DNA of 64,000 nucleotides from Planococcus sp. PAMC 21323 (GCF_000785555.1 NZ_CP009129.1:1240001-1304000), one strand, 5' to 3'; positions 51,631 to 63,825 are shown, counted from the stretch's first letter. Made by a program: numbers and translations. The notes: generated from the sequence alone by a model not told the origin.

Positions 51631-52254
51631 GTGAAATTTTCCGAGCTTCAGAACAAACCCGTATGGCTACTGATCCCCACGGTAGCCGTCGTGTTGCTGT
51701 TGATTTATTTATTTTTTCCTCAAGGACAACCAGAGTCATCACCAGCTACGGCTCTCGAACTAATCAGCGCTGAATCCCCTCAGCAGACAGAAACCCCAGA
51801 AAACACAATACCCGAAACTAGTACAACTTTAATGATTGATGTAAAAGGCCAAGTAAACAAGCCAGGTGTCTACGAGTTAAAGCCAGGTGCTCGCATGCAA
51901 GACGCCATTCAAGCAGCAGGTGGATTCACACCTGAAGCGGATAGTCGTGCGATTAATTTAGCGTTAATTGTTGTAGATGAAACGAGTCTTTACGTTCCAG
52001 CGACTGGAGAAGAAATTGCGATTTCAGCATCGCCTCAGACTGCCACAGCTAGTAGTGGAGGCTTGATAAATATAAATCAAGCAACGGAAACGGAATTAAT
52101 GGAACTTCCCGGTATCGGTCCTTCTAAAGCCTCTGCGATTCTTGCGTATAGAGAAGAAGTCGGGAGATTTAATGCGCCTGATCAATTAACGGAAGTACCG
52201 GGCATTGGTGATAAAACATATGAAAAACTAAAAGACCTCATCGTTGCAAAATAG
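51631..52254 (+). CDS. comEA: ComEA, DNA receptor of the competence machinery
   Basis: 207-residue membrane-anchored double-stranded DNA-binding protein. It has an N-terminal transmembrane helix (about 10-30, PVWLLIPTVAVVLLLIYLFF), a Ser/Thr/Pro-rich linker, a SLBB domain (IDVKGQVNKPGVYELKPGARMQDAIQAAGG) and a C-terminal helix-hairpin-helix pair (INQATETELMELPGIGPSKA, LTEVPGIGDKTYEKL). GTG at 51631 has CGAGGA at proper spacing; the ATG at 51625 is only 1 bp after it. Confidence 0.95.
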   Translation: MKFSELQNKPVWLLIPTVAVVLLLIYLFFPQGQPESSPATALELISAESPQQTETPENTIPETSTTLMIDVKGQVNKPGVYELKPGARMQDAIQAAGGFTPEADSRAINLALIVVDETSLYVPATGEEIAISASPQTATASSGGLININQATETELMELPGIGPSKASAILAYREEVGRFNAPDQLTEVPGIGDKTYEKLKDLIVAK

Positions 52255-52334
52255 AAAAAATGCGTTAAAAGGCAGTTGACGAAAATGCCTCCTCTGCTAC
52301 ACTTATTTAAACTACACACGCAGGAGGCAATTAA

Positions 52335-52907
52335 ATGAAGCGAATAACTTGGGATCAATTTTTTATGGCACAAAGCCATTTACTCGCACTTAGAAGCACT
52401 TGTACACGACTTGCTGTTGGCGCAACAATTGTACGCGATCGGAGAATTATGGCTGGTGGCTATAACGGATCTATTTCAGGCGGAGACCATTGTATCGATA
52501 AAGGCTGCTACGTTGTCGATGGACATTGTGTACGAACCATCCATGCAGAAATGAACGCTTTATTGCAATGTTCAAAGTATGGTGTCAGTGTCAATGGTGC
52601 TGATATGTACGTCAGTCATTTTCCTTGCCTGCAATGCACAAAGTCAATTATCCAGTCAGGAATTGCCCGACTCTATTATGCAACCGACTACAAAAATCAT
52701 GAATATGCCATCGAACTATTCGAACAAGCTGGGGTAGAAGTGGTGCAAGTCATGTTTGATGAGCGAAAGATTGACTTTTTAAGTGTCGAAAAATCAGCTC
52801 TTTACATCGAACTACTTGATAAATTGCGTGAAAAAGGTGGAAGTGAAGAAGAATTGGCCCATTATACGGAACGGGTGAATCAATTATTCGGAGAAATCGA
52901 AGTGTAA
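52335..52907 (+). CDS. comEB: ComEB, dCMP-deaminase-family protein
   Basis: 190-residue zinc-dependent cytidylate deaminase family member. Zinc motif HAEMNALLQ and PCLQCTK are intact, so dCMP deaminase activity is plausible. ComEB is in the comE operon but dispensable for transformation in B. subtilis; it has been linked to polar ComGA localisation. Strong CAGGAGGCAA ribosome site. Confidence 0.95.
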   Translation: MKRITWDQFFMAQSHLLALRSTCTRLAVGATIVRDRRIMAGGYNGSISGGDHCIDKGCYVVDGHCVRTIHAEMNALLQCSKYGVSVNGADMYVSHFPCLQCTKSIIQSGIARLYYATDYKNHEYAIELFEQAGVEVVQVMFDERKIDFLSVEKSALYIELLDKLREKGGSEEELAHYTERVNQLFGEIEV

Positions 52908-52945
52908 CATCAAGTCCTTTTCTATACGTAGCAATAGCTACAGTT

Positions 52946-55180
52946 ATGGCAACATATGCAGCGCATGAAACAGCGGTTCAACTCGTTTTCATGGCGCTGC
53001 TTTTTAGTTGGATGTATTGGAAAAGAGAAAAATGGACATTTATTATAAGTGTCCTTTTAGTTGGGTGTGCGGTATATGGCATTCAAGAAATAAGAAGTCA
53101 GGATAATTTTGATTACTCACAGCCTTATTCTGGAGAGCTAATTTTTCATGCGGGTGCAGTAATCGATGGGGACAGTCTCAGAGGATTTGCTTCATTACAG
53201 GATGGTACTGTGGTATATGCACGCTATAGATTACCATCAGATGAGCAAAAACTTCAAATGACTAGCTTAATTAGCGACTCTAAATTCTTGATAGCTGGAG
53301 TTTTTGAAGATGCATCACCACCTTCACATCGCTACTCGTTTAATATGAACGACTATTTACGACATAATGGTGCAACTTCACTACTGAAAATTGAAGCAAT
53401 CCATGGTGTAGAAGACAACAAAACATGGATAAACCGTTTATTAAATAGAAGAGACTCGTTAAAAGACCATATTCGCGAAAATTTCCCTAAAAGTTTGGCA
53501 GCAGAAGCAGAAGCGCTATTAATTGGAGAACGAGAAAATATAGACCCAGAAGATCAGCGCATGTACCAAACGCTTGGGATTTCACACTTGTTTGCGATTT
53601 CAGGATTGCACGTTGGCATTGCGTCTGGATTGTTATACGTTCTTCTTATCCGTTTGCATATTCGAAAAGAGACAGCATTGATCATTTTGCTCGCCGTATT
53701 GCCTTTGTATGCAGTGATTGCAGGAGGAGCTCCGTCTGTTTGGCGAGCAGTTAGTATGGTAGTGGTTGTAGTAAGCGGAAAACTATTAAACGTAAAGTTT
53801 CCGCTTGCAAATATTATGTTAACTAGTTTAATGGTTTTTGTGATTTGGAATCCATATGCTATGTACAAAATTGGTTTTCAATTATCTTATGGCGCAACAT
53901 TTGGTATTATATACTCTTTAAAGATGTTAAAGGCGATTAAATCGCCAATCAAAATAGGATTTGCTATTACATTTATTTCCCAAGTGACCTTGTATCCTTT
54001 ATTATTGTTTCATTTTTATGAACTATCATTGTCCGCTTTTATAGTAAATAGCTTGTTTGTTCCACTGTTTACTTTGCTAATACTACCAGCAAATTTCTTG
54101 TTATTGTTTTTGACAGCGATTTTTCTACCAGCAGCCAACTTTGTTTTTTATTTTTATGAACCGTTGCGAGGACAAATTGATGAGTTGATGAATGGGCTAG
54201 CGAGCTTACCGTATCAATTATGGGTACCAGGAAAGCCGGGAGTTGTTGTATTCATCTTATTAACGAGCAGTGTATATTTTTTTTATTGTGCAGTAGAACA
54301 AAAGTTTCGTTGGCGGTACTTGTTATTATTGTTAATGCCAGCGCTCCTATTTACATCACTGCCTTATATGGACCCGCGTTTAAAAGTGACTTTTTTAGAT
54401 GTGGGGCAAGGTGATAGTGCGGTTATTGAATTGCCATACCGTCAAGCTGTTTATTTAGTAGATAGTGGTGGTGTGCTTCGGTTTGATGTAGAGGCTTTTA
54501 AAGAAAAAAAGCGACCGTATGAAATTGGTCGGCAAGTGGTAGCACCTTACTTAAAGGGGAGCGGTATTTCATCGCTTGATGCCTTTATAATTTCTCATCC
54601 AGACGCGGATCATGCAGAAGGCGCGGAAGAAATTTTTGAGATGTTCTTAGTGAAAGAGTTACATTTAACACCAGGATCTGCTTCAAATGCCTTAATGCTA
54701 GAACTTGCACCGCACACTGCAGAAGCAGAAGTGATTTTTCCTGCTGCTGGATCTAATTGGCGTGTGGGGAAAACCGATTTTGTTTATTTGTCACCTGCTG
54801 ACGCAACTTATGAAGGCAATAATGATTCACTTGTACTTTTGATGAAAACAGGAAACTATCAGATTTTATTTACGGGTGATTTAGAAGCTGAAGGAGAAAA
54901 AGAGTTATTAGCGATTTATGGGCATAAACTTAAGGGGGTAACCGTACTAAAGGTCGGGCATCACGGCAGCAAGACATCTAGCAGTGAAGAATTTCTAAGG
55001 GCGCTAACTCCAAAATTATCGATTTTCTCCACAGGAACAGACAATCGTTATGGTCATCCAAGTGAAGAAGTTGTCGAACGGTTTAACGATTTAGAGCTAA
55101 GAACCTTAAACACCGCAGAAAACGGTACGATTAAGTTGCTTTATGATGAAAATGGGATACAACTTGAAACAATGCGTTAG
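52946..55180 (+). CDS. comEC: ComEC, competence DNA-translocation channel
   Basis: Polytopic membrane protein that moves single-stranded DNA into the cell. The 744 residues comprise an N-terminal DUF4131 part, the Competence core with many transmembrane helices and the SHLFAISGLHVGIASGL signature, and a C-terminal metallo-beta-lactamase-like nuclease domain (FIISHPDADHAEGA, VGHHGSKTSSSEEF). The ATG at 52946 has no ribosome site, and the frame stays open and hydrophobic upstream (SPFLYVAIATV) with no ATG, GTG or TTG, so the true N-terminus is unsettled. Confidence 0.93.
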   Translation: MATYAAHETAVQLVFMALLFSWMYWKREKWTFIISVLLVGCAVYGIQEIRSQDNFDYSQPYSGELIFHAGAVIDGDSLRGFASLQDGTVVYARYRLPSDEQKLQMTSLISDSKFLIAGVFEDASPPSHRYSFNMNDYLRHNGATSLLKIEAIHGVEDNKTWINRLLNRRDSLKDHIRENFPKSLAAEAEALLIGERENIDPEDQRMYQTLGISHLFAISGLHVGIASGLLYVLLIRLHIRKETALIILLAVLPLYAVIAGGAPSVWRAVSMVVVVVSGKLLNVKFPLANIMLTSLMVFVIWNPYAMYKIGFQLSYGATFGIIYSLKMLKAIKSPIKIGFAITFISQVTLYPLLLFHFYELSLSAFIVNSLFVPLFTLLILPANFLLLFLTAIFLPAANFVFYFYEPLRGQIDELMNGLASLPYQLWVPGKPGVVVFILLTSSVYFFYCAVEQKFRWRYLLLLLMPALLFTSLPYMDPRLKVTFLDVGQGDSAVIELPYRQAVYLVDSGGVLRFDVEAFKEKKRPYEIGRQVVAPYLKGSGISSLDAFIISHPDADHAEGAEEIFEMFLVKELHLTPGSASNALMLELAPHTAEAEVIFPAAGSNWRVGKTDFVYLSPADATYEGNNDSLVLLMKTGNYQILFTGDLEAEGEKELLAIYGHKLKGVTVLKVGHHGSKTSSSEEFLRALTPKLSIFSTGTDNRYGHPSEEVVERFNDLELRTLNTAENGTIKLLYDENGIQLETMR

Positions 55181-55320
55181 AACAAAAAAGTGGGGGCGGA
55201 CATGTCTATTTGACGGGCATGAGATTCGCTGGCAGAGCGGCGTGCATTGCTATACAAGCAGCATGGCTTATTTGTCTGCTTCCGTTTAGCCAAAAAACAC
55301 ACGTATATATTTATAAAATA

Positions 55321-55358
55321 AAAAAAGTTCTGGTTGTAAAAACCAGAACTTTTTTTTG
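55321..55358. terminator. Bidirectional terminator between comEC and yqzM
   Basis: AAAAAAGTTCTGG / CCAGAACTTTTTT stem with A/T runs on both sides. The ~140 bp between comEC and this hairpin is GC-richer at first and shows no gene. Confidence 0.9.
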
Positions 55359-55364
55359 AGTTAA

Positions 55365-55499
55365 TTACCGCGCAGCGAATTCTACAATTCCAGCGATGAT
55401 AAAGATAAGGGCGAAAAATCCAAAGGATACGACGAAGCCCATTCCCGCGTCGATTGCATCGTTACGTTTGGACTGTACATTCTGTTCAAATTCATTCAT
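55365..55499 (-). CDS. yqzM: YqzM-like small membrane protein
   Basis: 44-residue protein beginning MNEFEQNVQSKRNDAIDAG and ending FAAR, with one transmembrane helix (about 21-41, GFVVSFGFFALIFIIAGIVEF). Function unknown. A GGAGGGATTTC ribosome site precedes the ATG on the minus strand, and a terminator follows its stop. B. subtilis yqzM, of the same size, sits at the same place between comEC and holA (yqeN). Confidence 0.9.
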   Translation of the reverse strand: MNEFEQNVQSKRNDAIDAGMGFVVSFGFFALIFIIAGIVEFAAR

Positions 55500-55656
55500 T
55501 GAAATCCCTCCTAATTCCTTATAATTATAAGCGAAGACTCGACAAAAATCTAGATTGAAGTAAACTTAAACGGATGAAATTTTGCGCCGACACATAACTG
55601 TCAAATACCCAAAGGGGTGAAAATCCGATATAGTAGAGAAAGGGGAGGCTGATAAG

Positions 55657-56685
55657 ATGATTACTTCCGTGTGGAAATCCATACGCAGCGGACAAATAGA
55701 CCCTGTTTATCTCATTGTAGGAACAGAAAGCTATTTTATTGAAAAAACCTTGGACTTGTTAAAAGATAAATTGACAGTTGCTGGAGAATTAGAGTTAACA
55801 TTTTTTGATTTAGACGAAGTGCCAGTAGAGCATGTGATTGATGAAGCAGATACGTTTCCGTTTTTCAGTGATCGAAAGTTGATCATTGCACGAAATGCTT
55901 CGTTTTTAAAAGCGGCCGAGCGTGGCAAAGAAAAAATCAATCACGATTTGAAAGCTCTAGAAGCTTGGTTAGAACATCCACCAAGTAGTTCGGTGACGAT
56001 TTTTGTAGCACCTTACGAAAAATTAGACGAGCGAAAAAAAGTAACCAAGCAAATGAAACAGCATACCGTGTTAATCGAAGCGAAATCGCTGCAAGCAAAT
56101 GATTTGGAAACTTGGTTAATGCATGAAGCAAAAAATTTCGGCAAAGGCATTGGCATAAAAGCAGCGCAACGGTTAATGGAGATGGCAGGTACGAATTTAA
56201 CTTTACTGTCTTCAGAAATCGAAAAGATGTCTTTATACCTTGGTTCATCAGATGAAGATATTACAGTAGAGCTTGTGGAACAAATGTCTGCGCGAACTCT
56301 TGAGCAAGATGCATTCAAAATGTTGCAAGCGTATTTAGATGGCAATATCAGCGTGGCACTTAGCGTGTATTATGATTTATTGCGTCAAAAAGAAGAACCG
56401 GTAGCACTGACAGCACTACTTGCTTCACAAATCCGATTTATGATTCAAGTTTATTATTTGCAGAAAAAAGGCTATCACGCACAACAAATCTCCAAACAAT
56501 TAAAAGCCCATCCATATCGAGTGAAGCTATTAGTGGAAAAGCGTCAGCAAATTTCGGAGAAACGATTGTTACAAGTGTTAGGCGATTTGGCAGATATCGA
56601 TTTGCAACTTAAAACACTAAGCGGCAATCGTGATCGCATACTGGAATTTTTCTTAATGAAACGCGCAGGTCAGAAAAAACAGTAA
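55657..56685 (+). CDS. holA: DNA polymerase III delta subunit
   Basis: 342-residue clamp-loader wrench subunit (YqeN). It has an N-terminal AAA-like fold without Walker A (VYLIVGTESYFIEKTLDLLK; TFPFFSDRKLIIARN), central lid and C-terminal collar (RQKEEPVALTALLASQIRFM, LADIDLQLKTLSGNRDRILEFFLMK). GGGGAGGCTG ribosome site. Convergent with rpsT through a shared terminator. Confidence 0.95.
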   Translation: MITSVWKSIRSGQIDPVYLIVGTESYFIEKTLDLLKDKLTVAGELELTFFDLDEVPVEHVIDEADTFPFFSDRKLIIARNASFLKAAERGKEKINHDLKALEAWLEHPPSSSVTIFVAPYEKLDERKKVTKQMKQHTVLIEAKSLQANDLETWLMHEAKNFGKGIGIKAAQRLMEMAGTNLTLLSSEIEKMSLYLGSSDEDITVELVEQMSARTLEQDAFKMLQAYLDGNISVALSVYYDLLRQKEEPVALTALLASQIRFMIQVYYLQKKGYHAQQISKQLKAHPYRVKLLVEKRQQISEKRLLQVLGDLADIDLQLKTLSGNRDRILEFFLMKRAGQKKQ

Positions 56686-56695
56686 AATAAATAGC

Positions 56696-56730
56696 AAAAA
56701 GCCGGCTCCTCAAAAGGAACCGGCTTTTTA
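56696..56730. terminator. Bidirectional terminator between holA and rpsT
   Basis: AAAAAGCCGGCTCCT / AGGAACCGGCTTTTT stem (one mismatch) with A/T runs on both sides. Confidence 0.93.
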
Positions 56731-56735
56731 ATGTG

Positions 56736-56987
56736 TTACGCTTGTTGTTTCATCAAGCGAGATTTTTTACGAGCTGCAGTGTTTTTGTGTAGCAAGCCTT
56801 TAGAAGCTGCTTTTTCCACCTGTTGGATCGCCACTTTTACAGTATCGTTAGCGTTTTCGTCTTTGTTAGTCAAAGCTGTTTCAGCTTTTTTAATAGAAGA
56901 ACGCATTGCTGATTTCACATGTGAGTTTTGAGCGTTTTTAGTGTCGTTCGTGCGCACACGTTTGATTGCAGATTTAATGTTTGGCAT
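56736..56987 (-). CDS. rpsT: 30S ribosomal protein S20
   Basis: 83-residue basic helical protein (MPNIKSAIKRVRTNDTKNAQ ... GLLHKNTAARKKSRLMKQ) binding the 16S rRNA 5' domain. The start at 56987 follows GGAGGTGAAATAC on the minus strand; a GTG three codons earlier lies inside the ribosome site. In B. subtilis gpr-spoIIP follow on the other side before lepA; both are absent here. Confidence 0.97.
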   Translation of the reverse strand: MPNIKSAIKRVRTNDTKNAQNSHVKSAMRSSIKKAETALTNKDENANDTVKVAIQQVEKAASKGLLHKNTAARKKSRLMKQQA

Positions 56988-57120
56988 GTATTTCACCTCC
57001 TAGACAATATGGAAGAGCGGAAATAATCCCAACTCTTTAATGTCTCTATACAACATGAGTTATTTTATCAAATCAGCGACAGAAATGCAATAGTTACGTG
57101 CAAAGAAGTTTGCCTTGACA

Positions 57121-57135
57121 GTGAAATGATTTCAC
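57121..57135. promoter_or_regulatory. 15-bp perfect palindrome upstream of lepA
   Basis: GTGAAATGATTTCAC (7-1-7 inverted repeat), immediately after a TTGACA and about 33 bp before the lepA -10. Possible operator; the cognate regulator cannot be named. Confidence 0.5.
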
Positions 57136-57144
57136 GGGCTATCA

Positions 57145-57173
57145 TTGCTCAATGCCAGCTGTACTGCTATAAT
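57145..57173 (+). promoter_or_regulatory. Candidate promoter of lepA
   Basis: TTGCTC at 57145-57150 and consensus TATAAT at 57168-57173, spacer 17 bp, 30 bp before the ATG. Confidence 0.6.
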
Positions 57174-57202
57174 TCATAGTAGTTTATATAGGAGTGAAGA
57201 GA

Positions 57203-59032
57203 ATGAACAATGAGGAAAGATTATCCCGCCAAAGTAAAATCCGTAACTTCTCGATTATTGCGCATATCGATCATGGTAAATCAACACTTGCAGATCGAAT
57301 TTTAGAAAAGACGGAAGCATTGACTACACGCGAAATGAAAGCACAGTCTCTAGATTCGATGGATCTTGAAAGAGAACGTGGAATAACGATTAAATTAAAT
57401 GCTGTCCAGCTTAATTATAAAGCCAAAGACGGAGAAACATATATTATGCATTTGATCGATACACCAGGACACGTCGACTTTACTTACGAGGTTTCACGTA
57501 GTTTAGCGGCTTGTGAAGGGGCAGTATTAGTGGTTGATGCTGCACAAGGGATCGAAGCGCAAACATTGGCTAACGTTTATCTAGCACTAGATAATGATTT
57601 GGAAATCCTTCCTGTTATTAATAAAATCGATTTACCAGCTGCTGACCCAGAACGCGTACGTCAAGAAATTGAAGACGTAATCGGGTTGGATGCTTCTGAA
57701 GCAGTTTTAGCTTCAGCAAAAGCGGGAATCGGTATTGAAGAAATTCTTGAACAAGTAGTAGCAAAAGTCCCAGCACCAGTTGGGGATCCTGAAGCACCAC
57801 TTCAAGCATTAATTTTTGATTCGATTTACGATCCGTATCGTGGCGTAGTTGCGTATATTCGAATTGTTCAAGGAAGACTAAAACCAGGTGATCGCATTAA
57901 AATGATGGCATCAGGTAAGGAATTTGAACTAATTGAAGCAGGCGTGTTTACACCACACGCGACACTTCGCGAAGAATTGACAGTAGGAGATGTTGGCTTT
58001 ATAACAGCTGCTATTAAAAATGTGGGTGATTCAACAGTTGGTGACACGATTACATTAGCTAATAACCCTGCATCTGAAGCGTTGCCTGGTTACCGTCGAT
58101 TAAACCCGATGGTTTATTGTGGCTTATATCCGATTGATACATCTAAATACAATGATTTACGTGATGCTTTAGAAAAATTAGAGTTGAACGATGCAGCGTT
58201 GCAGTTCGAGCCTGAATCTTCTCAAGCACTTGGCTTTGGTTACCGTTGTGGTTTCCTAGGTTTATTGCACATGGAAATTATTCAAGAGCGTATCGAGCGT
58301 GAATTTAATATCGACTTGATCACGACGGCACCAAGCGTAATTTACGACGTTCACATGACAGACGGGGAAGTTTTAAAAATAGATAACCCGGCGATGATGC
58401 CTGACGCTCAAAAAATTGATGTGGTTGAAGAACCTTATGTAAAAGCGACAGTAATGGTGCCAAATGAATACGTGGGTGCGGTTATGGAAATTTGTCAGCG
58501 CAAACGTGGGAACTTCTTAACAATGGATTATGTAGATGATATTCGTGTCAGCATTATTTATGAACTGCCGTTAGCTGAGATTGTTTATGATTTCTTTGAT
58601 CAGTTAAAATCAGGTACTAAAGGATATGCATCATTTGACTATGAATTGATTGGTTATAAAGAGTCTAAACTTGTGAAGATGGACATCTTATTAAATTCTG
58701 AACAAGTAGATGCTTTGAGCTTTATCGTTCACCGTGACTTTGCTTATGAGCGCGGAAAAGTGATTGTAGATAAGTTGAAAAATTTAATTCCGCGTCAACA
58801 ATTTGAAGTGCCGATTCAAGCAGCAATCGGTCAAAAAATCGTTGCACGACAGACCATCAGTGCGATCCGTAAAAACGTTCTTGCTAAATGTTATGGCGGA
58901 GATATTTCCCGTAAACGGAAACTTCTCGACAAGCAAAAAGAAGGTAAAAAGCGCATGAAGCAAGTAGGATCTGTTGAGGTTCCACAAGAAGCATTCATGG
59001 CAATCCTGAAAATGGATGACCAATCAAAATAA
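57203..59032 (+). CDS. lepA: LepA (EF4), elongation-factor-like GTPase
   Basis: 609-residue ribosome-dependent GTPase. G1 [10 protein letters not shown]3 DTPGHVDF, G4 NKIDLP. Domains II-V resemble EF-G, and the unique C-terminal domain ([46 protein letters not shown]) is present. ATG at 57203 lies 8 bp after GGAG; the GTG at 57194 overlaps that site. In B. subtilis the gene is followed by hemW and hrcA, as here. Confidence 0.98.
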   Translation: MNNEERLSRQSKIRNFSIIAHIDHGKSTLADRILEKTEALTTREMKAQSLDSMDLERERGITIKLNAVQLNYKAKDGETYIMHLIDTPGHVDFTYEVSRSLAACEGAVLVVDAAQGIEAQTLANVYLALDNDLEILPVINKIDLPAADPERVRQEIEDVIGLDASEAVLASAKAGIGIEEILEQVVAKVPAPVGDPEAPLQALIFDSIYDPYRGVVAYIRIVQGRLKPGDRIKMMASGKEFELIEAGVFTPHATLREELTVGDVGFITAAIKNVGDSTVGDTITLANNPASEALPGYRRLNPMVYCGLYPIDTSKYNDLRDALEKLELNDAALQFEPESSQALGFGYRCGFLGLLHMEIIQERIEREFNIDLITTAPSVIYDVHMTDGEVLKIDNPAMMPDAQKIDVVEEPYVKATVMVPNEYVGAVMEICQRKRGNFLTMDYVDDIRVSIIYELPLAEIVYDFFDQLKSGTKGYASFDYELIGYKESKLVKMDILLNSEQVDALSFIVHRDFAYERGKVIVDKLKNLIPRQQFEVPIQAAIGQKIVARQTISAIRKNVLAKCYGGDISRKRKLLDKQKEGKKRMKQVGSVEVPQEAFMAILKMDDQSK

Positions 59033-59040
59033 AACGAAAA

Positions 59041-59072
59041 AAAGGAGGCGGAATTTTAGCCTCCTTTTCTTA
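59041..59072 (+). terminator. Intrinsic terminator after lepA
   Basis: AAAGGAGGC / GCCTCCTTT stem and T-rich tail. Confidence 0.85.
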
Positions 59073-59091
59073 TTAGAAAAGAGGAAATAAA

Positions 59092-60231
59092 ATGGTAAAG
59101 GGATTGTACATCCACATTCCATTCTGTCACCAAATTTGTTTTTACTGCGATTTCAATAAAGTATATTTTAAAGATCAACCAGTCGATGCTTACATCGATT
59201 CACTAGGCAAGGAACTAGCGCTTTGGAAAGAGCAAGGCGCACTCGACAAGCCTCTAGAAACAATCTTTTTAGGTGGTGGTACGCCCACATCTTTAACACC
59301 GGCTCAACTAGAGAAATTGTTAGCGTATATTCATCGCTACGTGCCGATGGCTGAGAATTTGGAATGGACGTCTGAAGCCAATCCAGACGAATTAACAAAA
59401 GACAAAATGCAAGTCTTGTTTGACGGTGGCGTAAACCGGTTAAGTATGGGAGTTCAGTCTTTTGATGAAGATTTATTAAAACGTCTTGGTCGTACACATA
59501 GTAATACGGACGTGAAAAGAGCGGTCGATTCTGCTCGACAAGTTGGTTTTGAAAACTTGAGTTTTGACTTGATGTATGGGTTGCCTGGACAAACTATGCA
59601 GCAATGGGACGATACGCTGGAGCAAGCATTCGCGTTTGATATGCCTCATTTCTCAGCTTATTCGTTAATCATTGAACCGAAAACAGTCTTTTATAATTTA
59701 ATGACCAAAGGCAAATTAAATACCGTGACAGAAGATTTAGAAGCAGATATGTATGAAAAATTAATGAACGAAATGGACAAGCGGGGACTAAAGCAATACG
59801 AAATTTCCAACTTTGCCCGACCAGGACACGAATCACATCATAATTTATTGTATTGGGACAATGTTGAGTATATTGGTGTGGGCGCAGGTGCACACGGTTA
59901 TGTAGATGGTGTTCGTTATTCTAATGCGGGACCCTTAAAAAAATACATGTCTCCATTAGATGAAGGCTTGCGCCCGATTTTAAGTGAACATGAAGTTCCA
60001 CCGCATGAAAAAATGGAAGAAGAAATGTTTTTAGGTCTTCGAAAAACGGCTGGTGTTTCTTTGGCTCATTTCCAAACTAAGTTCCAAAAGCCAATACAAG
60101 ATGTCTATGGTTTGATTTTGGAAAAAGAACTTGCTAAAGGAAATTTAGAGATTGCGAATGGTTTTATTAAGTTAACAAGAAAAGGTAGGTTCGTCGGCAA
60201 CGAGGTTTTTGAACAATTTTTATTAGCTTAA
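59092..60231 (+). CDS. hemW: HemW, radical-SAM heme chaperone
   Basis: 379-residue radical-SAM protein once annotated as oxygen-independent coproporphyrinogen oxidase. The CxxxCxxC cluster motif is in HIPFCHQICFYCDF; GGGTPT and SAYSLIIEPKT follow. The N-terminus starts straight at YIHIPFC, lacking the extra N-terminal region of true HemN, which favours HemW heme-transfer function. GAGGAAATAAA ribosome site. Confidence 0.92.
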   Translation: MVKGLYIHIPFCHQICFYCDFNKVYFKDQPVDAYIDSLGKELALWKEQGALDKPLETIFLGGGTPTSLTPAQLEKLLAYIHRYVPMAENLEWTSEANPDELTKDKMQVLFDGGVNRLSMGVQSFDEDLLKRLGRTHSNTDVKRAVDSARQVGFENLSFDLMYGLPGQTMQQWDDTLEQAFAFDMPHFSAYSLIIEPKTVFYNLMTKGKLNTVTEDLEADMYEKLMNEMDKRGLKQYEISNFARPGHESHHNLLYWDNVEYIGVGAGAHGYVDGVRYSNAGPLKKYMSPLDEGLRPILSEHEVPPHEKMEEEMFLGLRKTAGVSLAHFQTKFQKPIQDVYGLILEKELAKGNLEIANGFIKLTRKGRFVGNEVFEQFLLA

Positions 60232-60241
60232 AGCTCTTGCG

Positions 60242-60270
60242 TTGACATTGTTCTTTTTATTTGTTAATTT
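60242..60270 (+). promoter_or_regulatory. Heat-shock operon promoter
   Basis: TTGACA at 60242-60247; the -10 is poorly defined around 60264-60270 (TTAATTT). It lies directly upstream of CIRCE. Confidence 0.55.
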
Positions 60271-60280
60271 AAATGTAGTA

Positions 60281-60307
60281 TTAGCACTCGAACACATAGA
60301 GTGCTAA
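60281..60307. promoter_or_regulatory. CIRCE operator
   Basis: Perfect TTAGCACTC-N9-GAGTGCTAA inverted repeat, the HrcA binding site. It governs hrcA-grpE-dnaK and probably dnaJ. Confidence 0.98.
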
Positions 60308-60321
60308 CAGAGGTGATGATC

Positions 60322-61356
60322 ATGTTAACAGAACGGCAACTGCTCATTTTAAAAGTGACAGTAGATGATTATATTCAATCAGCTCAGCCGGTAGGATCGA
60401 ACCAACTCTCCAAAAAGCTCGAAACTCCTTTTAGCCCTGCTACCATTCGTAATGAAATGGCAGAGCTTGAAAGAATGGGCTTTCTGGAAAAAACGCATAC
60501 GTCTTCCGGACGCATTCCTTCTGAAAGAGGATACCGTTATTACGTCGATCATTTGCTGACGCCAAGACCGCTGCCGAAAGAGGACATTGTGCAATTGCGC
60601 TCGATTTTCGAAGAGAAAATGACGGAAACGGAAGAAATCATCAAGCGATCAGCAATGATTCTTTCAGAGTTAACCAATTACACGTCTATTTTACTCGGAC
60701 CTGATGTGCGCAGACATATCGTTAAGAAGTTATCAATTGTTCCATTGACCCCGGACACGGCAGTGGCGATTATCGTCACCAATACTGGACATGTGGAAAA
60801 TCGTGTATTTTCGATACCGCCTGGATTAAACCCGTCGGATGTTGAAAAAATGACGAATATCCTCAATGAACGGCTAGTTGGTGTGGCGTTAAACAACCTG
60901 CATCTGCGGTTAGAACAAGAAACCTTATCGATTTTAAAGCAGCATGTTGAGCGCTACGGTGAGCTATTCCAGACATTTAGACAAGCAGTTTTATTGCCTC
61001 ATGATGATGAAAATATTTATTATGGCGGTAAACTGAACATCTTGAAACAGCCTGATTTTCACGATCTTCAAAAAATCAGGGACTTGATGGATGTTATGGA
61101 AGAAGCTAAGCATATTCCGATGATCTTGCCTGTTGGAAGTCAAGGCCTCCATATTCGCATTGGCTCGGAAAATACGCTTACAGCAATGGAAGATTGCAGT
61201 GTCATCACGGTATCGTATGATACTGGAAAAGAACAAACGGGTTCAATCGCCATAGTCGGTCCGAAACGAATGGATTATAAACGCATCGTTTCGATTTTAG
61301 ATTTATTAAGTGGAGACTTGTCGAAAGAACTAAACCGGATGTTTAAAGGAACGTGA
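60322..61356 (+). CDS. hrcA: HrcA heat-inducible repressor
   Basis: 344-residue repressor that binds CIRCE and is kept active by GroEL. N-terminal winged helix (MLTERQLLILKVTVDDYI, PVGSNQLSKKLETPFSPATIRNEMAELERMGFLEKTHTSSGRIPSERGYRYYVD) and C-terminal GAF-like domain. ATG at 60322 is chosen with AGAGGTGAT upstream; earlier starts overlap CIRCE or the ribosome site. Confidence 0.97.
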   Translation: MLTERQLLILKVTVDDYIQSAQPVGSNQLSKKLETPFSPATIRNEMAELERMGFLEKTHTSSGRIPSERGYRYYVDHLLTPRPLPKEDIVQLRSIFEEKMTETEEIIKRSAMILSELTNYTSILLGPDVRRHIVKKLSIVPLTPDTAVAIIVTNTGHVENRVFSIPPGLNPSDVEKMTNILNERLVGVALNNLHLRLEQETLSILKQHVERYGELFQTFRQAVLLPHDDENIYYGGKLNILKQPDFHDLQKIRDLMDVMEEAKHIPMILPVGSQGLHIRIGSENTLTAMEDCSVITVSYDTGKEQTGSIAIVGPKRMDYKRIVSILDLLSGDLSKELNRMFKGT

Positions 61357-61373
61357 ACAAAGGAGGAACAAAA

Positions 61374-63820
<2,447 letters not shown>

Positions 63821-63825
63821 ACCCT

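Noticed and set aside
57115-57145. TTGACA paired with TATCAT as the lepA promoter
   Set aside because: The spacer is 19 bp with a poor -10; the downstream TATAAT with 17-bp spacing is better, although both could be used.
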